DNA of 25,348 nucleotides, from the IMG/VR virus record IMGVR_UViG_3300038825_000310, positions 1 through 25,348 of that record. One strand, given 5' to 3'. A program made the translations under genes and the position numbers. The notes below the pieces were generated by a model, which ran no database searches, had not been told where the DNA came from, and worked only from the letters and a program-made list of their open reading frames with translations. This DNA comes from a virus. Below are positions 20,175 through 25,348 of the stretch, piece after piece (the first letter of the stretch is position 1; every line of letters begins with the position of its first letter).

Positions 20175-21369
20175 ACCTCAAAAAAAAGTAATACTATGTG
20201 ATAAGCGTTTCAGAGTGCTTATATCTGGGCGTAGGTTCGGTAAGACATTCCTTGCTATTCAAGAGATGGCTAAGTTCTCAAGGTTTCCTAATCAAAAAGT
20301 ATGGTATATCTCTCCTAGCTACAGGCAATCTAAAACTATTTGTTGGGATATGCTAAAACAACAAATGATTAAACATAGATGGGTTCAAAAGATTAATGAA
20401 GCTGATCTATCAATGGTTCTTAGAAATAACTCTGTAATTAGCTTAAAAGGTGCTGATAATGAACAATCACTTCGTGGTGTAGGATTAAACTTTGTTATCC
20501 TGGACGAATTTGCCGATATTAAACCTCAAGCATGGTATGAGGTAATTAGACCAACATTATCAGATACACTTGGTTCTGCTTTATTCTGCTCAAGTCCAAA
20601 AGGATTTAACTTTGCATATGACCTGTATTCAAAGCAAGACCCAGAATGGCAATCATTCAAATATACCACATTAGAAGGTGGTCAAGTAAGCCAGGAAGAA
20701 ATAGAACAAGCTAAAAACGATCTAGATGAACGTACATTCCAACAGGAATATCTAGCAACATTTGTTAATTATGCTGGTATTATTTACTATAACTTTGATA
20801 GGAATACGCATATCATAGATCATTATGAAAGAGATTCTAAGGTCATTCATATTGGTATGGATTTTAATATTGATCCTATGGTTTGTGTTGTAGCTCAACA
20901 ACATCAAAATGATTTAATTATTGATGATGAAATACAGATATGGAGTTCTAATACTTCAGAAATGATTGATGAAATTAAATCTAGGTATCAAGGTTATAGA
21001 ATATTTGTTTATCCAGACCCAGCGTCAAGACAACGTAAAACTTCTGCTGGAGGTATGACCGATTTAGCTTTGTTAAGAAATGCTGGCTTTGAAGTAAGAG
21101 TTAGATCACAACATCCATTAGTAAGAGATAGAATAAACGCTGTTAACTCCAAGCTCAAGAACGCTAATGGAGTGTCAAGTCTTTTTATAACAAAATCTTG
21201 TAAAAACTTAATTAAGAGTTTAGAAAGACAGATATACAAAGAGGGAACAAGTGTTCCAGATAAAGATAGTGGCTTTGATCATTTTAATGATGCACTTGGC
21301 TACATGATTGAATATATGTTTCCTTTGCGTAGAGAGTTTAAACCAAGTGAACCAGCTAGGTGGAGTTGA
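20161..21369 (+). CDS. terL: Terminase large subunit
   Basis: A 402-residue packaging motor and nuclease. Walker A SGRRFGKT (22-29), Walker B FVILDEF (111-117, Asp115/Glu116) and the coupling motif SSP (144-146) form the ATPase. The RNase H-like nuclease has Asp234 (GMDFNIDP), Asp286 (VYPDPASRQRK) and FDHFNDALGY (372-381). This matches Terminase_6-type proteins, and all key acidic residues are present, so it should be active. The start lies within the end of the methyltransferase gene. It precedes the portal gene as usual. Confidence 0.93.
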   Translation: MPLTKPQKKVILCDKRFRVLISGRRFGKTFLAIQEMAKFSRFPNQKVWYISPSYRQSKTICWDMLKQQMIKHRWVQKINEADLSMVLRNNSVISLKGADNEQSLRGVGLNFVILDEFADIKPQAWYEVIRPTLSDTLGSALFCSSPKGFNFAYDLYSKQDPEWQSFKYTTLEGGQVSQEEIEQAKNDLDERTFQQEYLATFVNYAGIIYYNFDRNTHIIDHYERDSKVIHIGMDFNIDPMVCVVAQQHQNDLIIDDEIQIWSSNTSEMIDEIKSRYQGYRIFVYPDPASRQRKTSAGGMTDLALLRNAGFEVRVRSQHPLVRDRINAVNSKLKNANGVSSLFITKSCKNLIKSLERQIYKEGTSVPDKDSGFDHFNDALGYMIEYMFPLRREFKPSEPARWS

Positions 21370-22790
21370 TGGCAAATTATAGTAGAGAATTTTTAATAGC
21401 AAAACATCAAGATTATGAAGATAATCTAAAGCATTGGAATTTTCATTATAGATCATACTTAGGTGGAGATGATTTCTCTAATGGTTATTTCCTAAACCGA
21501 TATATCCTAGAACAAGATGATGAATACATAAAGCGTATTGACTTCACGCCACTAGATAATCACTGCCGCAACGTAGTACAAATTTATTCAAGTTTTTTAT
21601 TCAGAGTTCCTCCTAGCAGAGATTACGGCTCAATGACTGGCGACCCCCAGCTTGAGTCGTTCCTGCAAGACGCTGATTTAGACGGTAGGTCTTTTCACAA
21701 TGTCATCAAAGATATGCAACAACACGCATCTGTTTATGGTACTTGCTGGGCGATAATAGATAAACCAGCAACTATTGCTAAGACTAGAGCTGAAGAATTA
21801 GCTCAAGACATAAGACCATATATCTCTATCTTTACTCCAGAGAATGTGACGAACTGGAAATATGAAAGATTACCTAATGGAAGATTTTATTTAACATCAT
21901 TAACTATTGTTGAAGATATAAACCCAGAACAAGCAATTATAAAAGTTTGGACTCCAGAAGATATTACAACATACCGAGTTGATGAATACATGAAACAATA
22001 TGCTACTGATAAGCCAGTAAAGATTGACGAACAACCTAATGCTCTTGGAGAAATACCAGCCGTTGTTTTATATAACCAAAAGTCTATGCGTAGAGGTATA
22101 GGTATTAGTGATTTGTCAGATGTTGCAGAATTACAACAATCTATCTACAATGATTATTCAGAGATTGAACAGTTAATTAGATTATCTAACCATCCTAGTT
22201 TAGTTAAAACACCTAACGTAGAGGCAAGTGCTGGTGCTGGTTCTATTATTGAGATGCCAGAAGATATGGACTCAAATTTAAAACCTTATATCATTCAACC
22301 TAGTTCTCAATCTTTAGATAGCATTATGAAAGTAGTGCAAATGAAAGTTAATGCGATTGATCGTATAACTCATATGGGTTCAGTAAGAGGTACAGAAAAA
22401 ACAATTAATTCTGGTATTGCTTTACAGACAGAGTTCCAATTACTAAATGCTAGGTTATCAGAAAAGGCTGATCTATTAGAAAATGCTGAAGAACAAATAT
22501 GGTCATTCTTTGCTAAATGGCAAAATAAAGTATTTGATGGTGTTATAGACTACCCAGATACTTTTGATTTAAGAGATTATGCTAGTGACTTGCAATTTTT
22601 ACAAATGGCTAAAGCTAGTGGTGTTAAATCAGAAACATTTATAAAAGAAGTAGATAAACAGATCGCAAAAGCTGTCGTTGATGATGATGAAGCAATTAAT
22701 TCAATTAATAATGAGATAGACGCAAGCTCACAAGCAATAGGACAATTCTCTACAACATTACCAACAAACGACAATGGCGAAGAAGCGTAG
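21369..22790 (+). CDS. Portal protein (SPP1 gp6-like)
   Basis: A 473-residue protein expected to form the ring at the capsid vertex through which DNA passes. I chose ATG 21369 (MANYSREFL), which overlaps the terminase stop and follows GGTGGAG; an in-frame GTG at 21360 is less likely. Features of SPP1-type portals include a helical N-terminus, the segment NVVQIYSSFLFRVPP (about 66-80), and the central helix region SDVAELQQSIYNDYSEIEQL followed by SLVKTP. The C-terminus is helical and acidic. The order terL, portal, then the head morphogenesis gene supports the call. Confidence 0.85.
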   Translation: MANYSREFLIAKHQDYEDNLKHWNFHYRSYLGGDDFSNGYFLNRYILEQDDEYIKRIDFTPLDNHCRNVVQIYSSFLFRVPPSRDYGSMTGDPQLESFLQDADLDGRSFHNVIKDMQQHASVYGTCWAIIDKPATIAKTRAEELAQDIRPYISIFTPENVTNWKYERLPNGRFYLTSLTIVEDINPEQAIIKVWTPEDITTYRVDEYMKQYATDKPVKIDEQPNALGEIPAVVLYNQKSMRRGIGISDLSDVAELQQSIYNDYSEIEQLIRLSNHPSLVKTPNVEASAGAGSIIEMPEDMDSNLKPYIIQPSSQSLDSIMKVVQMKVNAIDRITHMGSVRGTEKTINSGIALQTEFQLLNARLSEKADLLENAEEQIWSFFAKWQNKVFDGVIDYPDTFDLRDYASDLQFLQMAKASGVKSETFIKEVDKQIAKAVVDDDEAINSINNEIDASSQAIGQFSTTLPTNDNGEEA

Positions 22791-22953
22791 AGTTCCAAAA
22801 GATAAAAAAACTAAAATACCTAAAAAGTATTTAAGTGGTTTAAAAGGTGCTAAAAGATCAAAAAGAGCTAGTCTTTTAAAAAGAATGAGTGATTTATATA
22901 AAGCTGGTAAGAGAATACCGCTTTCATTATTAAAACAAAGAAGCAAAATATAA
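22774..22953 (+). CDS. Small basic head-region protein (59 aa)
   Basis: ATG 22774 lies inside the portal gene end (17-nt overlap) and gives a 59-residue protein rich in Lys and Arg, ending at TAA 22951-22953. The pattern VPKDKKTKIPKKYLSGLKGA, then LLKRMSDLYKAGKRIPLSLL, resembles a small family I recall from marine phages and giant viruses (PKKY...LYK.GK..P), with no known role. Basic charge in the head gene block suggests DNA or capsid contact. Confidence 0.6.
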   Translation: MAKKRRVPKDKKTKIPKKYLSGLKGAKRSKRASLLKRMSDLYKAGKRIPLSLLKQRSKI

Positions 22954-23198
22954 TGGCTGTACGAAGAAAAGCATTATCGGCAACAACGCAAGCAACTCTT
23001 AGAAGAAAAGCTAAAGCGTCTAAAAGATATACTTATGGCACATTAGCTAAAGTTTATCGTAGAGGACAAGGTGCTTTTTTATCTAGTGGTTCAAGACCAA
23101 GAATACCGATGGCGGCTTGGGCAATGGCTAGAGTAAATTCATTCTTGCGTGGTTCACGAAAACATGATTTAGACTTAAAGAAAAGGAAACGAAAATGA
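22953..23198 (+). CDS. Small basic head-region protein (81 aa)
   Basis: An 81-residue Arg/Lys-rich protein whose ATG overlaps the previous TAA. The core TYGTLAKVYRRGQGAFLSSG then SRPRIPMAAWAMARVNSFLR matches a conserved small viral protein pattern (L.KV..RG.GA..SSGSRP....WA.AR..S), which I recall from marine phages and giant viruses. Function unknown; a virion component is plausible because it sits between portal and structural genes. It ends in a 4-nt overlap with the next gene. Confidence 0.6.
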   Translation: MAVRRKALSATTQATLRRKAKASKRYTYGTLAKVYRRGQGAFLSSGSRPRIPMAAWAMARVNSFLRGSRKHDLDLKKRKRK

Positions 23199-23911
23199 GT
23201 TTTGCAAATGTAAATCAAATGTTGTTTGGTGTATCTATTCAACGAGGAGATATAAATAATTTTTCTGGTATTCAAAAGTTTGGCTACAATGCTTCTGTTG
23301 GTACTTCTTTTGAAACTATCTGGGATGGTGGCGGAGATTATACTTTTATAACTTCTGCTGGAACTGCTACTGCAACAAGTTCAGATACAGGTTCAGATAA
23401 TACAGGAACTGTTGAGATACAAGGATTAGACTCTAATTATGATCTAGCTACTGAAACATTAACGATTGGTGGTTCTGCTGGTTCTACAAGTTTTATCAGA
23501 GTATTTAGAGCAAAGATGATTAATGCTAATACAGGTAACGCAAATGTAGGAACAATTACTATAACAGTTTCATCAACAACAGTTGCACAGATACAACCTA
23601 CTTATGGTCAAACATTAATGGCTGTTTATACTATACCTAGAAAATACCAAGCATATTTAGTCCAAATGGATATTGGAAGTTCTAAAGATTTAGAAAATGA
23701 AATTAAATTTAGAATTAAAGAAATAGATAATGGCAATTCATGGAATACTAGATCATTTATTACAACTAGAGGTGGCTTTGTAGAAAAGAATTTTGCTGTA
23801 CCAGAAATTATTAATGCAAAAACTGATATAGAAATGAGAGCTAAATCAAGTGCAACATCATCTATTAGTTCTGGCTTTGAATTAATACTAGAAAAAATAG
23901 ATCAATCATAG
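23195..23911 (+). CDS. Virion structural protein (head decoration or fibre-like)
   Basis: A 238-residue beta-rich protein, Gly/Ser/Thr-rich with few charged residues in the middle. The opening GIQKFGYNASVGTSFETIWD then GGGDYTF, and the later TVEIQGLDSNYDLATETLTI, match a virion protein type common in marine phages (KFG.N...G...T.WD.GG.Y; VEI.GLD..Y). Such proteins are found as structural components, possibly capsid decoration. Not the major capsid protein, which should follow the scaffold gene beyond the window. Coupled on both sides by overlaps. Confidence 0.65.
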   Translation: MSFANVNQMLFGVSIQRGDINNFSGIQKFGYNASVGTSFETIWDGGGDYTFITSAGTATATSSDTGSDNTGTVEIQGLDSNYDLATETLTIGGSAGSTSFIRVFRAKMINANTGNANVGTITITVSSTTVAQIQPTYGQTLMAVYTIPRKYQAYLVQMDIGSSKDLENEIKFRIKEIDNGNSWNTRSFITTRGGFVEKNFAVPEIINAKTDIEMRAKSSATSSISSGFELILEKIDQS

Positions 23912-24189
23912 TGGCTAAGTATCAAGGCAGAGCAGTTAAGTTAAACAAACCTTTTCGTACTCCAAGCGAAAGAAAAAAGTTTGCGGTATATGTAAAAGAC
24001 CGTTCAACAGGTAATGTAAAGAAGGTTAGATTTGGCGATCCTAATATGAAGATTAAAAAGTCAAACCCAGCTAGGCAAAGAAGTTTCCTGGCAAGGCATG
24101 GGGCTATTCTCAAAAAGGTGCGAGGACAAAAAACCCTAGCCCCTGTCTATTGGGCTATTAAATCATGGAGAAAAGGTTTTAATGTATAA
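23911..24189 (+). CDS. Conserved small basic head-region protein (92 aa)
   Basis: A 92-residue protein starting at GTG 23911, which overlaps the previous TAG. The motif KKFAVYVKDRSTGNVKKVRF, GDPNMKIKKSNPARQRSFLA, RHG...APVYWAIKSW is characteristic of a small protein family found beside head genes in many phages (RFGDP.M....NP.R..SF.ARH...YW..K.W); the biochemical role is not known to me. The usual Cys residues of that family are absent here. Location before the head morphogenesis gene supports a virion or assembly role. Confidence 0.7.
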   Translation: MAKYQGRAVKLNKPFRTPSERKKFAVYVKDRSTGNVKKVRFGDPNMKIKKSNPARQRSFLARHGAILKKVRGQKTLAPVYWAIKSWRKGFNV

Positions 24190-24962
24190 TGTCCAGAAAT
24201 CCATTCCTAGAACGTTTAGCTGATCAGCACGAAGCACAAATTAAAAGAACTTTAGAAGATTTAGAGTCAAGAATTATTGCCGATATATCTAGAGCAGTTA
24301 ATGAACAGGATATAATTACAACACAAATAGCAATTCAACTACGACCAAACCTAAGACGATTTATAGAGGAAACTTATTCCACAGTCGCTGATACTAATGT
24401 TAGAGATTATGACCGAATTGTGACTTCATTTATGGATGAGTTCGGAGAATTAAATATTCCAGATAATTTTAAAACATTAACTCAAGTTGATTTAGATACA
24501 ATTACGCAATTAAAGTTTCAAAGTTTTAGTGGCTATGAAGAAATAGCTAATAGATATTTAACCGAGATAAGTAATAATGTTTATCAAAATGCTATTGCTG
24601 GGAAACCTTTTGAGGAAATGGTTAAGGATATATCTGGATTAATTACAGGGGATGTTGATAGACGTGGCAGAACGATGGCTGGATATGCCTCACAAATAGC
24701 TCACGATAGTGTTATGCAATTTGATGGTCAGTTCACAGTTTATAAAGCAAAAGAGGCTGGTTTAAATAAATATAAATATACTGGAACATTAGTTAGAGAT
24801 AGCCGAGATCATTGTAGAAAACACGTTGGCAAAACATATACGGAAGAAGAATTGCGAAGAATATGGCAAGGTTCTTGGGCTGGAAAAGCTGAAGGCGATC
24901 CATTTATCGTTAGAGGTGGTTATCGTTGCAGACACACTTGGTTGCCAGTTGTAGAAATCTAG
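24189..24962 (+). CDS. Head morphogenesis protein (SPP1 gp7 / Mu F-like)
   Basis: A 257-residue protein. The C-terminal part carries the family signature (PF04233): YKYTGTLVRDSRDHCRKHVG, then RRIWQGSWAGKAEGDPFIVR and GGYRCRHTWLPV, with conserved Asp, Cys and His residues. The N-terminal two thirds is helical. In SPP1 the homologue gp7 associates with the portal and enters the procapsid. The start overlaps the upstream TAA. Its position after portal and before scaffold follows the SPP1-like order. Confidence 0.85.
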   Translation: MSRNPFLERLADQHEAQIKRTLEDLESRIIADISRAVNEQDIITTQIAIQLRPNLRRFIEETYSTVADTNVRDYDRIVTSFMDEFGELNIPDNFKTLTQVDLDTITQLKFQSFSGYEEIANRYLTEISNNVYQNAIAGKPFEEMVKDISGLITGDVDRRGRTMAGYASQIAHDSVMQFDGQFTVYKAKEAGLNKYKYTGTLVRDSRDHCRKHVGKTYTEEELRRIWQGSWAGKAEGDPFIVRGGYRCRHTWLPVVEI

Positions 24963-24998
24963 TTTATACTTACACAATATCTAAATAAGGAGTTAATT

Positions 24999-25348
24999 AT
25001 GGCTGAAGAGCAAAAAACTGAAACTATTGAAGAAACAAAACCAGTAGAACAAGCTACTGAACAAAAACAAGAAGAAGAAAAAACATTTAATTTAAAACAA
25101 AATGATTTGGAGAGAATAATTCAAAAAAGGATAGCTCAAGAGAGATCAGCACTAGAAAAAAAATATTCTGGTATTGATCCAGAAGAAGCTAGGAAATTAA
25201 AACAAGAAAAAGAAGAACAAGAAGTTGAACGTAAAAAACAACGTGGTGAGTTTGAAGATTTATTAAAACAACAAGCTGAAAAGTTCAACCAAGAGAAATC
25301 TCAACTGCAAAAACAACTAGAACAAATCAAAATCAACGATGCTCTAGT
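24999..25348 (+). CDS. Scaffolding protein, 5' part (partial)
   Basis: ATG 24999 is preceded by AAGGAG (24987-24992) at good spacing; the frame is open to the window end, giving 116 complete codons. The sequence is highly charged and helical: an acidic Glu/Gln-rich N-terminus (MAEEQKTETIEETKPVEQAT), then LERIIQKRIAQERSALEKKY and RGEFEDLLKQQAEKFNQEKS, typical of phage scaffold proteins that direct capsid assembly and are later removed. The major capsid gene would be expected next. The 36-bp gap before it holds no convincing promoter. Confidence 0.75.
   Translation, partial: MAEEQKTETIEETKPVEQATEQKQEEEKTFNLKQNDLERIIQKRIAQERSALEKKYSGIDPEEARKLKQEKEEQEVERKKQRGEFEDLLKQQAEKFNQEKSQLQKQLEQIKINDAL

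Noticed and set aside
1-25348. Terminal repeats, tRNA genes, CRISPR arrays, integrase or reverse transcriptase (diversity-generating element)
   Set aside because: I looked for each by eye and found none: the window ends share no sequence, no cloverleaf or TTCGA-type T-arm was seen, and no protein matches those enzymes.

Overview
This window looks like 25 kb of an uncultivated marine tailed phage, most likely a siphovirus with a long, non-contractile tail. It is very AT-rich. Genes are packed with 1-nt (TAATG) or 4-nt (ATGA) start/stop overlaps, and one gene of the whole set lies on the minus strand. Small proteins and tail modules resemble those I know from SAR11/SAR116-type marine phages, so a marine alphaproteobacterial host is my inference. 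I see no integrase, repressor, tRNA, CRISPR array or reverse transcriptase, so a lytic lifestyle is plausible but not proven.

Layout. (1) 1-9645, tail tip and host recognition: the end of a tail-tip assembly protein, a lambda-J-like central tail protein with FN3 domains, several fibre or adhesin genes (LamG, SPRY and triple-repeat domains), then two exported proteins and a membrane-anchored coiled coil. (2) 9638-12407, small membrane genes, a metallophosphoesterase, an NTP-pyrophosphatase-like gene, a T4-type lysozyme and a three-TM holin (the lysis module). (3) 12404-13089, a string of tiny, mostly lysine-rich genes. (4) 13079-13444, a VRR-NUC nuclease on the minus strand, followed by a ~200-bp control region holding a hairpin that encloses an 8-codon ORF, and a 22-bp tandem repeat. 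(5) 13653-18445, early/recombination/replication genes: Erf-type annealing protein, HNH nuclease, PD-(D/E)XK nuclease, zinc-binding protein and a replication initiator whose own gene carries origin-like iterons beside an AT-rich stretch. (6) 18453-25348, packaging and head: small terminase, two DNA methyltransferases, large terminase, portal, small basic proteins, a structural protein, the head morphogenesis protein and the start of a scaffold gene. Capsid, tail tube and tape-measure genes would lie outside the window.

How it fits together. The initiator (17645-18445) appears to carry its own origin, as gene O does in lambda. Erf plus the PD-(D/E)XK nuclease would form an annealase/exonuclease pair for recombination-dependent replication. 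Terminase, portal and scaffold then build and fill heads. The methyltransferases between the terminase genes look like acquired cargo that may shield phage DNA from host restriction: the 3' end of the small terminase gene is duplicated on the far side of the first one.

Most noteworthy: the lambda-like origin inside the initiator gene, the duplicated terS end flanking the MT-A70 methyltransferase, and three unrelated stem-loops placed 6-7 nt upstream of a shared AGGAGAAAAA ribosome-binding motif in the early operon.
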